Below are positions 26,162 through 34,973 of a DNA stretch of 61,218 nt, in pieces. The stretch spans positions 1-61,218 of the forward strand of contig AMYY01000020.1 of NCBI GenBank assembly GCA_000335735.1, in the 5' to 3' direction. The DNA is from an alpha proteobacterium L41A (GTDB lineage: Bacteria; Pseudomonadota; Alphaproteobacteria; Caulobacterales; Caulobacteraceae). A program made the translations under genes and the position numbers. Every line of letters begins with the position of its first letter. Position 1 is the stretch's first letter. The notes under the pieces were generated by a model. That model did no database searches and was not told where the DNA came from. It saw only the letters and a list, made by a program, of their open reading frames with translations.

Positions 26162-26461
26162 TTTCAGGACCGGCTCCGCTCACGCCTTGCCGTATTTGCA
26201 CGTCCGCCCTGTGGACGTTTTGAAATTCCGCAGATTTGTGATAGGTTCTGTTTCATTGGATCGGGCGGTCCGCGAAATCTTCGCGCCGCCCGTGTTTGCG
26301 ACAGAATCCCGCCCTAGACGGGATCGGCCAGAGGTTTGGTGATCCGTTTCCGCTTTTGACGCCTGACATCATCCCCTCCGACGGAGCGATCCGGCGGGTG
26401 AGATCCTGTTTGCGTTTCCTGCGCCTTCGTTTCGCCCGGCCCTGACCGGGAAAGGACGATT
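26162..26461. other. 300-bp leader upstream of cdnL with a strong hairpin
   Basis: No gene is visible. A hairpin at 26263-26291 has stems GGGCGG/CCGCCC and CGCGAA/TTCGCG around a 3-base loop with a 2-base bulge. A candidate -35 (TTGAAA, 26220-26225) lies upstream with a weak GATAGGTT-like -10. The hairpin could end fdxA transcription or structure the cdnL leader; it is not followed by a T run. Confidence 0.45.
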
Positions 26462-26992
26462 ATGACGAGCAAGACTGGTCTGGAGTTCAAGGTTGGCGAC
26501 GCGGTCGTCTATCCGGCGCACGGCGTCGGCAAGGTGGCGGCGATCGAGACCCAGGAAGTCGCGGGCATGTCGCTGGAGGTCTATGTCGTGACCTTCGACC
26601 ACGAAAAGATGACCCTGCGCGTCCCGACCAAGAAGGCCGTGACGGCTGGCCTGCGTTCGCTGGCCGCCGACGACGTCGTGACCAAGGCCCTGACCACCCT
26701 GAAGGGCCGCGCGCGCATCAAGCGCACCATGTGGTCGCGTCGCGCCCAGGAATATGAAGCCAAGATCAACTCGGGCGACTTGATCTCCATCGCCGAAGTG
26801 GTTCGCGATCTGCACCGCGCCGACACCCAGCCGGAACAGTCCTATTCGGAGCGCCAGCTCTATGAATCGGCTTTGGACCGCATGGCGCGCGAAGTCGCCG
26901 CCGCCAACAAGATCGACAAGGACGCCGCCGTCGAGCTGCTCGCCAAGTCGCTCAGCGCCAAGAAGCCGGTCCCGACCGCCGAAGCCGCCTAA
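26462..26992 (+). CDS. cdnL: CarD-family RNA polymerase-binding regulator CdnL
   Basis: The 176-residue protein has the CarD/CdnL RNA-polymerase-interacting N-terminal domain (FKVGDAVVYPAHGVGKVAAI, then KMTLRVPTKKA) and a helical C-terminal DNA-binding domain (RARIKRTMWSRRAQEYEAKI, SYSERQLYESALDRMAREVA). In Caulobacter CdnL stabilises open promoter complexes, notably at rRNA and biosynthetic genes. AAAGGA precedes the ATG. A strong terminator follows. Confidence 0.95.
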   Translation: MTSKTGLEFKVGDAVVYPAHGVGKVAAIETQEVAGMSLEVYVVTFDHEKMTLRVPTKKAVTAGLRSLAADDVVTKALTTLKGRARIKRTMWSRRAQEYEAKINSGDLISIAEVVRDLHRADTQPEQSYSERQLYESALDRMAREVAAANKIDKDAAVELLAKSLSAKKPVPTAEAA

Positions 26993-27011
26993 GCATCGAG
27001 TTTCGAACTAA

Positions 27012-27048
27012 AGAAAAGGCCCCGGAGCGATCCGGGGCCTTTTTTTTG
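27012..27048. terminator. Bidirectional intrinsic terminator
   Basis: The perfect 11-bp stem aaggccccgga/tccggggcctt at 27016-27041 with loop gcga is followed by eight T on the plus strand and preceded by A-rich sequence. It can end cdnL (plus) and the convergent DUF3617 gene (minus). Confidence 0.93.
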
Positions 27049-27067
27049 ATGCGTCGCAGAGCCGCTG

Positions 27068-27547
27068 TCAGAAGTATTCGGCGTTGGCCGGGCACTGGGC
27101 GCTGATGCGGCGCGCTGTGATGCTGGCGGGGATATAGGGGGTGCCGCGCACGATCTGGGCGCCGCCGCGGAAGCTGAAGCTGGTTTCGGTGTAGGTGCCG
27201 TTCAGGCGAACAGCGATGCGACGGCCCTTGCGATCCTGGCAGGTTCCCTCGAAGCGGGCATTGCCGTTGCCGACCACGCGGGTCGGATAGGTGCAGCGCC
27301 ACTTGTTGGTCGACAGGCCGCCGAAGAATCGGTTGATCTCGCTGGGCCGCACGCACTTCTGCTCGGTGTCGCGCTGGCCCACCGCGCTGGTGGTGTATTC
27401 CCAGTAGCCAGGCAGGACTTCGGACTGGGCCGCAGTCTGGGCCGGGGCGATGGCGGGCGAGGCCAACATGAAGCCGCCGGCCATCACCGGGGCCAGGACG
27501 GCGAGCGCGCGCTTGGGCAGGCGATCGATCAAGGACGGACGGGACAT
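27068..27547 (-). CDS. DUF3617 family exported protein
   Basis: The 159-residue protein has an N-terminal signal sequence (RALAVLAPVMAGGFMLASPA). The mature part matches the DUF3617 pattern (LPGYWEYTTSAVGQ, KCVRPSEINRFFGG, RFEGTCQDRKGR). Family members are small periplasmic proteins of unknown role, common in Sphingomonadales and Caulobacterales. The ATG at 27547 is chosen over 27613 because AGAAGG precedes it and the signal peptide then starts correctly. Confidence 0.8.
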   Translation of the reverse strand: MSRPSLIDRLPKRALAVLAPVMAGGFMLASPAIAPAQTAAQSEVLPGYWEYTTSAVGQRDTEQKCVRPSEINRFFGGLSTNKWRCTYPTRVVGNGNARFEGTCQDRKGRRIAVRLNGTYTETSFSFRGGAQIVRGTPYIPASITARRISAQCPANAEYF

Positions 27548-27783
27548 GGAAGCCTTCTGTTCTGCTTGGGTCTCTTTTGAGGTCGTCATCATATGGGCCA
27601 TACAGGGCGGCATTTGAATGACGGCTGAACGAGGCGTGGGGACGATGCGTCCAGACTCGGCTTGACGCCGAACCGCCTCTTCCCTTATACGGCCCCCTCT
27701 CGCGCGGGCTGGTTCCCGCGCGCAACTGTTTCATGCGTCCTCTCCCACGCTCGGGCTGGACGCCGCACCTTAAGGATCTGACG

Positions 27784-28080
27784 ATGTCGCGTCGTTGCGA
27801 ACTCACCGGTATCGGCCCCATGGTCGGCCACAACGTGAGCCACTCGAACATCAAGACCAAGCGCCGCTTCCTGCCGTCGCTGAAGACGGTCAAGGTCACG
27901 TCGGAAGCCCTGGGCCAGACGTTCAGCCTGCGCATCTCGAACGCGGCGCTGCGCACCCTGGACTACAAGGGCGGCCTGGACGTCTTCATCGTCAAGGCCC
28001 GCGACGAGCAGCTGTCGATCGCCGCTCAGCGCATCAAGCGCCAGATTCGCGCCAAGCTGGCCGAACAAGCCGCCGCCTGA
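27784..28080 (+). CDS. rpmB: 50S ribosomal protein L28
   Basis: The 98-residue protein shows the L28 signature MSRRCELTGIGPMVGHNVSH followed by TKRRFLPSLKTVKV and LRISNAALRTLDYKGG. The start ATG is at 27784; the upstream in-frame ATG at 27733 is outside the family alignment. A terminator follows closely. Confidence 0.97.
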   Translation: MSRRCELTGIGPMVGHNVSHSNIKTKRRFLPSLKTVKVTSEALGQTFSLRISNAALRTLDYKGGLDVFIVKARDEQLSIAAQRIKRQIRAKLAEQAAA

Positions 28081-28109
28081 TCGGCGACCGCGACATAGAG
28101 TTCTGGAAG

Positions 28110-28136
28110 AGGCCGGTGGAAACACCGGCCTTTTTC
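28110..28136 (+). terminator. Intrinsic terminator of rpmB
   Basis: The stem aggccggtg/caccggcct with a short loop (gaaa) is followed by TTTTTCTTT. It lies 30 bases after the rpmB stop. Confidence 0.92.
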
Positions 28137-28189
28137 TTTGCGCCATTGCCCGCTCGCGCTAGCCTGTCGCCTCAGACGGGGAGCGGTTC

Positions 28190-29914
28190 ATGCGCATCAA
28201 GGTCTTGCTTTTGGCCGCAGCCAGCGCCCTGACGCTGTCGGCCTGCGCCACCGTCGCCCAGCCGGCGCCGGCGCCGCGCGAATCGACCGCCTTCACTCTG
28301 GCTACCGATCAGCCGCTGACGCCGGAACAGCAGGCGATGCAGTTCGACAAGGCCGACTTGTCGATCAGGGTCCTGCCCGAAGACAAGGCCATCGACGCGG
28401 TCGCCGTGCTGGACTTCACCGCCAAGTCGCCGCTGGACGCTCTGGTCGTCGAACTGGACACCTTGCTGAGCATTTCCTCGGTCCAGATCGACGGGGTCGA
28501 GGTCGCCGTCGATCGCTGGTCCAACCCCGAAGGCCAGCTGACGGTGCAGTTGCCCGAGACCCTGGCCACGGGCCGGTCGGTATCCCTGCGCGTCGCCTAC
28601 GCCGGCCAGCCGCGCGTGGCGCCCCGTGCACCGTGGGACGGCGGCTTCGTCTGGTCCACCGCGCCGTCGGGCGAGCCATGGATCGCCACGGCGGTTCAGG
28701 GCGAGGGCTGCGACATCTTCTGGCCCTGCATCGACAGCCCGCACGGCGAACCGGGCCGGGTCGATCTGCACATCACCGTCCCGTCCGCCCTGTCGGCGCC
28801 GTCCAATGGCCGCTTCCTGGGCAAGGTCGACCACGGCGACGGCTGGACCACCTGGAACTGGTCGGCGAAATCGCCCAACACCTACGCCATCGCGCTGAAT
28901 GTCGGGCCGTACGAAGAGGTATCGGGCGAGTACGCCAGCCGGTTCGGCAACACGATCCCAATGCGCTATTGGCATCTGAAAACGGACACGCCCGACCAGG
29001 TCCAGGACCTGTTCGCCCAGTTCCCAAAGATGCTGGACTTCTTCGAAGCCGCCGTCGGCCCCTTTCCCTTCGGCGACGAGAAGATGGGGGTGGTCGAGAC
29101 CCCGCACCTGGGCATGGAGCACCAGACCATCAACGCCTACGGCAACGGCTACAAGATCGACGGGCGGGGCTATGACTGGCTGTTGCAGCACGAGTTCGCC
29201 CACGAGTGGTTCGGCAACCAGCTGACCAATCAGAACGCCGACGACATGTGGCTGCACGAGGGTTTGGGCAGCTACATGCAGCCGCTCTACGCGCGCTGGC
29301 TGCTGGGCGACCGCTACATGCAGCGCGAACTGGCCAACCAGCGCGAGGGTCTGGTCAACAAATATCCCATCGTCTCGGGCACATCCAAGACCGAAGACGA
29401 GGTCTACAAAGGCGACGTCGGGCCGGGGCTCGACATCTACAACAAGGGTTCGTTGATCAGCCATTCGTTGCGCATGCTGATCGGCGACACCGCCTTCCAT
29501 CAGGCGGTCACCCGTCTGGTCTATGGCCGATCCGACCCCCGGCCGGGCAATTTCGCGCCGCTGTACCGGTCCACCGGCGACTTCCTGGCGATCATCAACG
29601 ACGTCACGGGCCAGGACTATGGCTGGTTCTTCCGCGGCTATCTCTACAACGCCGCCCTGCCGGTGCTGAGCCAGACCCGCGACGGCGATGTGCTGAAGCT
29701 GGAGTGGGCGACGGGCGACGGCGGCGTCTTCCCCATGCCGCTGGAGGTCGAGATCGACGGGCGCGTTCAGACCGTGGCCATGACGGGCGGACGCGGCCAG
29801 ATCGCGGTTCCGGCCGGCACCCACGTCCTGATCGATCCGCAGAACAAGGTGCTGCGCCAGATGGACGTGATCGACGAGCTTCAGGCCTACAAGGCGGCGC
29901 AGAAGCCGAAGTAG
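28190..29914 (+). CDS. M1 family metallopeptidase, lipoprotein
   Basis: The 574-residue protein has a lipoprotein signal with lipobox LSAC (Cys19), then the aminopeptidase-N fold. The zinc site HEFAHEW (about 334-340) is followed by the third ligand in WLHEGLGSYMQ, with spacing normal for M1 peptidases. The substrate motif usually GAMEN reads LGMEHQT, as in leukotriene-A4-hydrolase-like bacterial M1 enzymes. It probably trims peptides at the cell envelope. It lacks the long C-terminal helical domain of PepN, consistent with this shorter group. Confidence 0.92.
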   Translation: MRIKVLLLAAASALTLSACATVAQPAPAPRESTAFTLATDQPLTPEQQAMQFDKADLSIRVLPEDKAIDAVAVLDFTAKSPLDALVVELDTLLSISSVQIDGVEVAVDRWSNPEGQLTVQLPETLATGRSVSLRVAYAGQPRVAPRAPWDGGFVWSTAPSGEPWIATAVQGEGCDIFWPCIDSPHGEPGRVDLHITVPSALSAPSNGRFLGKVDHGDGWTTWNWSAKSPNTYAIALNVGPYEEVSGEYASRFGNTIPMRYWHLKTDTPDQVQDLFAQFPKMLDFFEAAVGPFPFGDEKMGVVETPHLGMEHQTINAYGNGYKIDGRGYDWLLQHEFAHEWFGNQLTNQNADDMWLHEGLGSYMQPLYARWLLGDRYMQRELANQREGLVNKYPIVSGTSKTEDEVYKGDVGPGLDIYNKGSLISHSLRMLIGDTAFHQAVTRLVYGRSDPRPGNFAPLYRSTGDFLAIINDVTGQDYGWFFRGYLYNAALPVLSQTRDGDVLKLEWATGDGGVFPMPLEVEIDGRVQTVAMTGGRGQIAVPAGTHVLIDPQNKVLRQMDVIDELQAYKAAQKPK

Positions 29915-29921
29915 CGACGGG

Positions 29922-30698
29922 TCAGGCCGCCGCCACCGTCACCGACTGGCGCACCATCTGACAGCGCTCCTGCGTCGTCAGGAAGGCGATGTCCGCCGCA
30001 TCGCGCCCGCAGGCGATCCGCACCAGGCCTTCGACCGGCGCCAGGCCCGTCGGATCGACCAGCCACCAGCCGTTGTCCAGCCAGACCTCGAAGATGGCGT
30101 GGAAGTCGGGCGGGCTGAGTTGGTGGGCGAAGGCGCTGACCGCGCGTGCAGGAATGCCCGACGCCCGACACAGCGTCATGCCCAGATGGGTGAAGTCGCG
30201 GCACACGCCGGCCCGGTCGATGAAGGTGCGCGCCGCCGTGGTTTCGGTGTCCGACACGCCGTGCTCATAATCGACGTTCTCAGTGATCCAGTTCAGGATC
30301 GCCAGCACCCGAGCGCCGCCCGCCGTGTCGCCGAACTCGCGCGTCACGAAGCGGCCGAACTGGTCCGACGGACAATAGCGGCTGGGCTGGAGATAGGGCA
30401 GGACCTCGGCCGGCAACTCGCCCCAGTCATGCTGGGACACGCTGGGCGGCAGTCCCTTCAACACGCCATTCTCGACCACCGCCTCATAGGTCAGCTTGAC
30501 CTCGCCCTCGACATGGCAACGCAGTGTGCGGGCGCCGAAGTCGACGTCCTCGTCCTCGTGGAAATCGACCGGCGGGTCGAAGGTCAGTGTTTCTTCCAGA
30601 ACATCCTGACCCGGCCAATGGGCGACCTGGATCTTGTAGATGGCGTCCGTCGGCGGATCGAAACGATAGACGAGTTCGGCGCGGACGCGCAGTTTCAT
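29922..30698 (-). CDS. Transglutaminase-like cysteine protease family protein
   Basis: The 258-residue protein has an N-terminal beta domain (MKLRVRAELVYRFDPPTDAI) and a transglutaminase-like core. The catalytic triad motifs are DRAGVCRDFTHLG (Cys), PPDFHAIFEVWL (His) and WWLVDPTG (Asp). There is no signal peptide. Such proteins are often encoded near circularly permuted ATP-grasp/alpha-E genes, but none is present here. The start at ATG 30698 matches the family. Substrate unknown. Confidence 0.9.
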   Translation of the reverse strand: MKLRVRAELVYRFDPPTDAIYKIQVAHWPGQDVLEETLTFDPPVDFHEDEDVDFGARTLRCHVEGEVKLTYEAVVENGVLKGLPPSVSQHDWGELPAEVLPYLQPSRYCPSDQFGRFVTREFGDTAGGARVLAILNWITENVDYEHGVSDTETTAARTFIDRAGVCRDFTHLGMTLCRASGIPARAVSAFAHQLSPPDFHAIFEVWLDNGWWLVDPTGLAPVEGLVRIACGRDAADIAFLTTQERCQMVRQSVTVAAA

Positions 30699-30830
30699 GA
30701 AAATCTGCCGATCAAAGGGAGATGAGAAGGTTGCTGGTGAACGCCACGCGGTCTGGGCCGTTCCGTGGTGGTCCGCGCCTTCTGGCCTGTGCAAATCGAC
30801 AAGACAAGACAATGTGTTAATCTGAGCCCC

Positions 30831-31417
30831 ATGATCGCTTCCCCTGCCCTTCTCGCTCTTCGGGAAGCCACCGCCTCGGCCCACGAAACCCTGGAAGTCC
30901 AGGCCCGGATCGAGCCGCGTCTGTCGGACCCCGCCACGCGGGCGGCGACCGTGGCGGCCTTTTACCGCTTCATGCCGGACTGGAGCCGCTCAGCCATCCG
31001 CTTGTGGCGGGGTTGAACGCCGCACTGGGCGCCGCCTTCGAACCGCGATCACGCGCGCATGGGATCGCCCAGGACCTGACGATACTGGGCCAGCGCGTTC
31101 CCTCGCCCGCGCGTCCGGCTTCGCCCGCCTCGGCCGGCGAAGCCTTGGGCTGGGTCTATGTGGCCGAAGGGTCGATGCTGGGTGGGCGGATCATACGACG
31201 CCGGCTGGCCGCCGAGGGGCGCGATCTGGACGGCCTCGGCTTGCTGGATCCCTATGGCGAAGAAACCGGCGCACGCTGGCGCGCCTTCATGGATCTGCTG
31301 GACCGGGCCTGCGTCAGCGGCCTTGCCACGATCGATCAGGTGGTGAAGGGCGGCGTCGACGGCTTCGCCTTCGCCCATCGCACCTTGCAACCCGAGCCGC
31401 AGGAGGCCGCGGCATGA
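30831..31417 (+). pseudogene. Biliverdin-producing heme oxygenase, frameshifted
   Basis: The first frame (MIASPALLALREATASAHET, with the likely heme-ligand His) is in register to FYRF at about 30971. The rest of the family sequence, HAGLEPLSHPLVAGLNAALG through GWVYVAEGSMLGGRII to FAHRTLQPEP, is in the +2 frame. One missing base near 30969-30972 explains the break. The gene precedes and overlaps the phytochrome gene by four bases, the usual place for bphO, whose product supplies biliverdin. It is a true frameshift or a base-call error. Confidence 0.85.
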
Positions 31418-33588
31418 CCGAGACGCTCGACCTCGCCGACGCCGCGCTGAACGAATGCGACCGCGAGCCGATCCACATTCCTCAATCGATCCAGCCGCAC
31501 GGCTTCATGCTGGTGCTGGATCTGCAATCTCTGACCATCCGCCAGGGGGCGGGCGCGATCGAGGAGCTGACCGGCCGCAAGGTCTGGATCGATCGCACCG
31601 TCGCCGACGTGTTGGGCGATGTCGCCGACCGGGCCGTGCGCGCCATGGCCGCGCATCAGGAGGCCGGCTTCGCCTGTCGCTGGCGCGCGACCAATCGTCT
31701 GGAATACGACGTCGTGGTGCACCGCGCGCCCGGCACGACCGCTGGCGCGATCAACGACCTGATGATCATCGAGGTCGAACAGAGCTCACAGCAGGCCCGG
31801 CTCGGCGTCGATCTGATCGCCAACCTGGACGCCGCCGGCGCCGCTCTGGAACGGGCGGTGACGATCCAGACGGTGTGCGAGCGGGCGGCGGACGCCTTCC
31901 GTCGCCTGACCGGTTTCGACCGAGTGATGATCTATCGCTTCCAGGACGACGAGGCGGGTCAGGTCGTGGCCGAAAGCCGCGCCGATGGGTCCGGCTCCTT
32001 CCTAAACCACCATTTCCCCGCGACAGATATCCCGCAGCAGGCGCGCGCCCTTTATCTGCGCAACCCGGTGCGAGTCATTCCCGACAGCCGCTATACGCCT
32101 CAGCCTCTGCGCCCCATCGCGCCTGGCGAGGCGCCGCTGGACATGAGCGACAGCGGCCTGCGCTCGGTGTCCCCGATCCATCTGCAATATCTGCGCAACA
32201 TGGACGTTCGGGCCTCCGCGTCCGTGTCGATCATCGTCGATGACGCCCTGTGGGGCTTGGTGGCCTGCCACAACGCGTCGCCCAAACTGCTGCCCTATGA
32301 GCTGCGTGTGGGCTGCACGGCCCTGGCGCGCAATCTGGCGCGACAGTTGAAGTCCAAGACGGACGCCGACCTCTACCGCGAACGCACGCGCCTGCGTCGG
32401 ATGGAGGACGAACTGCTGTCGCGGCTGTCGCCGGACCGCCCGATGCGAGAAGCGCTGGGCGAAAAGGCCGATGCCCTGATGCAACTGACCAGCGCGGACG
32501 GTCTGGCCATCGTCAGCGACGGCGATGTGCAGATTTTCGGCCATACGCCGCCCGAAGACGGGGTGCGCGCCATCGCCGCCTGGGTCGCGGGACGCCCGGG
32601 GCTGCGTCCGGTCTCATCGCATCACCTGGCCTCGGTTCTGCCGGCCGCAGAGGCGTGGAAGACGCACGCCAGCGGCCTATTGGCCGTCACCCTGCCGCTG
32701 GATCAGCCGGTGTCGCTGCTGTGGTTCCGCTCGGAGGTGCTGGAAACGGTGCGCTGGGCCGGCAATCCGGCGACAGCGGAAAAGACGGGTCCCAACGCCA
32801 TTCTGACGCCGCGCGCCTCGTTCGAAAGCTGGTCGGACACCGTCTCGGGCCGCGCGCACCGCTGGGGCCCCGCCGCCGTGGAATCCGCCGCCCGGCTGAG
32901 GGACGCGCTGGCCGACTACGCCGCGGTTCATCAGATCCGACGGCTGAACCGATCGCTGCAGGACCGCCTGTCCGAGCGCGACCTGCGGCTGGAGCAGCAG
33001 CAGTATCTGATCCGCGAAGTGAACCACCGGGTTCAGAACAGCCTGACGCTGGTGTCCAGCTTCCTGGGCCTTCAGGCGCGAGAACAGGCGGGCGGCTCGG
33101 CCGCGACGGCGCTGAACGAGGCGCGCCGTCGCGTGCGCGCCGTCTCTGCGGTCCACAGTCGGCTGTATCAGAGCGACCAGCTCACCACCATCGACATGAG
33201 CCGCTACATCGGGGATCTGGTCGACGACCTCGGCTCCAGCATGGGGCCCGACTGGGCCGCCGCCATCGAAACCGATCTGGACCCGGTCTGCATCGAGCCA
33301 GGGCGCGCCATCACCATCGGCCTGATCCTGACCGAACTGATCATCAACGCCCAGAAATACGCCTATGGCGGCAAGCCCGGCCCGCTGCGGATCGCCTTCC
33401 AGGAAGACGGTGCCTTCTTCCGCATGACGGTGGAGGACGAGGGCGCCGGCGGGCATCTGGCCGGCAAGGGGTTCGGCTCGATGATGATCAAGAGCCTGGT
33501 CGGTCAGTTGGACGGGACGATCGACTATCGCGACCGCGCGCCCGGCCTCAGCGTCGTGCTGCGGGCGCGGATCGACCCCCTCGTTTAA
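31414..33588 (+). CDS. bphP: Bacteriophytochrome sensor histidine kinase
   Basis: The 724-residue photoreceptor has PAS-GAF-PHY modules. Cys15 in ALNECDREPIHIPQS is the biliverdin attachment residue. GAF motifs FPATDIPQQARALYLRNPVR (Asp205) and SPIHLQYLRNM (His256) are intact. The output is an HWE/HisKA_2-type kinase: REVNHRVQNSLTLV holds the phosphoacceptor His and ELIINAQKYA the N box. It should sense red/far-red light once biliverdin is bound. No dedicated response regulator is visible nearby. The heme oxygenase gene just upstream is frameshifted. Confidence 0.95.
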   Translation: MTETLDLADAALNECDREPIHIPQSIQPHGFMLVLDLQSLTIRQGAGAIEELTGRKVWIDRTVADVLGDVADRAVRAMAAHQEAGFACRWRATNRLEYDVVVHRAPGTTAGAINDLMIIEVEQSSQQARLGVDLIANLDAAGAALERAVTIQTVCERAADAFRRLTGFDRVMIYRFQDDEAGQVVAESRADGSGSFLNHHFPATDIPQQARALYLRNPVRVIPDSRYTPQPLRPIAPGEAPLDMSDSGLRSVSPIHLQYLRNMDVRASASVSIIVDDALWGLVACHNASPKLLPYELRVGCTALARNLARQLKSKTDADLYRERTRLRRMEDELLSRLSPDRPMREALGEKADALMQLTSADGLAIVSDGDVQIFGHTPPEDGVRAIAAWVAGRPGLRPVSSHHLASVLPAAEAWKTHASGLLAVTLPLDQPVSLLWFRSEVLETVRWAGNPATAEKTGPNAILTPRASFESWSDTVSGRAHRWGPAAVESAARLRDALADYAAVHQIRRLNRSLQDRLSERDLRLEQQQYLIREVNHRVQNSLTLVSSFLGLQAREQAGGSAATALNEARRRVRAVSAVHSRLYQSDQLTTIDMSRYIGDLVDDLGSSMGPDWAAAIETDLDPVCIEPGRAITIGLILTELIINAQKYAYGGKPGPLRIAFQEDGAFFRMTVEDEGAGGHLAGKGFGSMMIKSLVGQLDGTIDYRDRAPGLSVVLRARIDPLV

Positions 33589-33645
33589 GGCGCAGCCTGA
33601 CGGCGCCTGTGGCGTCAGGTCGCAGGGCGTCGTAAGAGCCGGGCC

Positions 33646-34560
33646 ATGTCCGCCATGGCCTTTCGCCCCTCCTCGCGCGCCTTTGCGCTGATCGTTCTGC
33701 TGATCGCCGCCAGCGTGCTGGGCCTGGCGCCCATACTGGTGCGGTTGACCGAGACGGGGCCGGCGGCGGCGGGGTTCTGGCGGTTCCTGTTCGCCCTGCC
33801 CCTGCTGACGATCCTGGCGGCGCGCGAGCCGGGCGGCGTCGGCGCGCCGTCGAAATGGGCGCTGCTGGCCGGCCTGTTCTTCGCGCTGGACCTCAGCTTC
33901 TGGCACTACGGCATCGTCATGACCTCGGTCGCCAACGCCACGGTGCTGTGCAACCTGACGCCGGTCGTCGTGACCCTGTTCGGCTGGTTCGTGCTGAAGG
34001 AGCGGCCGCACCGGCTGTTCATCCTGGCCCTGGCCCTGGCCATGGGCGGCGCCTTCGCCATGGCGGCGGGCGCGGATGGCGGCCAAGGGACCAATCCCAT
34101 GCTGGGCGACCTGTTCTCCCTGTCGGTGGCGGTCTGGTACTCGGGCTATTTCCTGGCGGTGCAGGCGGCGCGGCGCACGGCCGGCGCGATGCGGGTGACC
34201 TTCTGGGCGACCCTGCTGGGCGCGCCCCTGCTGCTGATCGTCGCCCTGGCGCTGGGCGAAGCTGTCATCCCCGCCGGACCGGCGGGCTGGGCCGCCTGCG
34301 TCGCCATGGGCGTGATGCACGTCTTCGGACAAGGCGGCGTGGCCTGGGCGCTGGGCAAACTGCCGGCCTCGGTCACGGCCGTGACCATCCTGATCCAGCC
34401 GGTGGTCGCGGGCCTGCTGGGCTGGTGGATCTTCGGCGAGACCCTGACGCCCATCCAGGCCCTGGGCGGCGCCCTGGTGCTGGGCGCCATCGTCCTGGCG
34501 CAGAGATCACAAAACAAAACGGGCGCGGGAGAAACTCCCGCGCCCGCCTCTAAGCCTTGA
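33646..34560 (+). CDS. EamA/DMT-family transporter
   Basis: The 304-residue protein has about ten membrane helices arranged as two EamA repeats. Examples are FALIVLLIAASVLGLAPILV at the start and VTAVTILIQPVVAGLLGWWI in the second repeat. It is likely an inner-membrane exporter of small metabolites; the substrate is unknown. The last 13 codons also contain a strong hairpin that reads as a terminator for the convergent cold-shock gene. Confidence 0.9.
   Translation: MSAMAFRPSSRAFALIVLLIAASVLGLAPILVRLTETGPAAAGFWRFLFALPLLTILAAREPGGVGAPSKWALLAGLFFALDLSFWHYGIVMTSVANATVLCNLTPVVVTLFGWFVLKERPHRLFILALALAMGGAFAMAAGADGGQGTNPMLGDLFSLSVAVWYSGYFLAVQAARRTAGAMRVTFWATLLGAPLLLIVALALGEAVIPAGPAGWAACVAMGVMHVFGQGGVAWALGKLPASVTAVTILIQPVVAGLLGWWIFGETLTPIQALGGALVLGAIVLAQRSQNKTGAGETPAPASKP
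34506..34546 (-). terminator. Intrinsic terminator of the cold-shock gene inside the EamA coding sequence
   Basis: The perfect 11-bp stem GGGCGCGGGAG/CTCCCGCGCCC at 34521-34545 with loop aaa is followed, on the minus strand, by GTTTTGTTTTGTGA. It lies 28 bases beyond the cold-shock stop and overlaps the end of the plus-strand transporter gene. Confidence 0.85.
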
Positions 34561-34573
34561 AGGCTGGATCGAC

Positions 34574-34777
34574 TTAAAGGACCTTGAGGTCGATCGCCGA
34601 GGTCTTGCCGCGCTGGTTTTCCAGCTCGTATTCGACCTTGGCGTTCTCATCGAGGCCCTGAAGTCCGGCCTTCTGAACGGCGGTGACGTGAACGAACACG
34701 TCGGAGCCGCCGCTATCGGGCTGGATGAAGCCGTAGCCCTTGGTGGGGTTGAACCACTTGACCGTGCCGGTCGCCAT
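34574..34777 (-). CDS. Cold-shock domain protein (CspA family)
   Basis: The 67-residue protein is a single cold-shock domain with both RNA-binding motifs: KGYGFIQ (RNP1) and DVFVHVTAV (RNP2). It starts MATGTVKWFNPTKG at ATG 34777. It would bind single-stranded RNA or DNA as a chaperone. The 196-base region upstream (34778-34973) holds no gene and probably contains a long leader and promoter, as is common for such genes. Confidence 0.95.
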   Translation of the reverse strand: MATGTVKWFNPTKGYGFIQPDSGGSDVFVHVTAVQKAGLQGLDENAKVEYELENQRGKTSAIDLKVL

Positions 34778-34973
34778 GTCTGCGTCTCCGTAAACGCGCT
34801 TTTCCAGGCGGATCCCTCTCGAGGTGACCCGACAGTCCATCTGGACAGCTCGTTCAGGCGAAGGAGCGAAACGCGGGTTTGGACCCCACGCGAAATCCGG
34901 ACTGCAGCAATGTTGTCACCCGGCTTTTCCAGACGGTCAACAGCAAAGCGAGTCGCAGCGGACGCATTCAGGC

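Noticed and set aside
28172..29824. 550-residue minus-strand frame opposite the M1 peptidase
   Set aside because: The M1 peptidase on the plus strand has complete catalytic motifs; the antisense frame has none.
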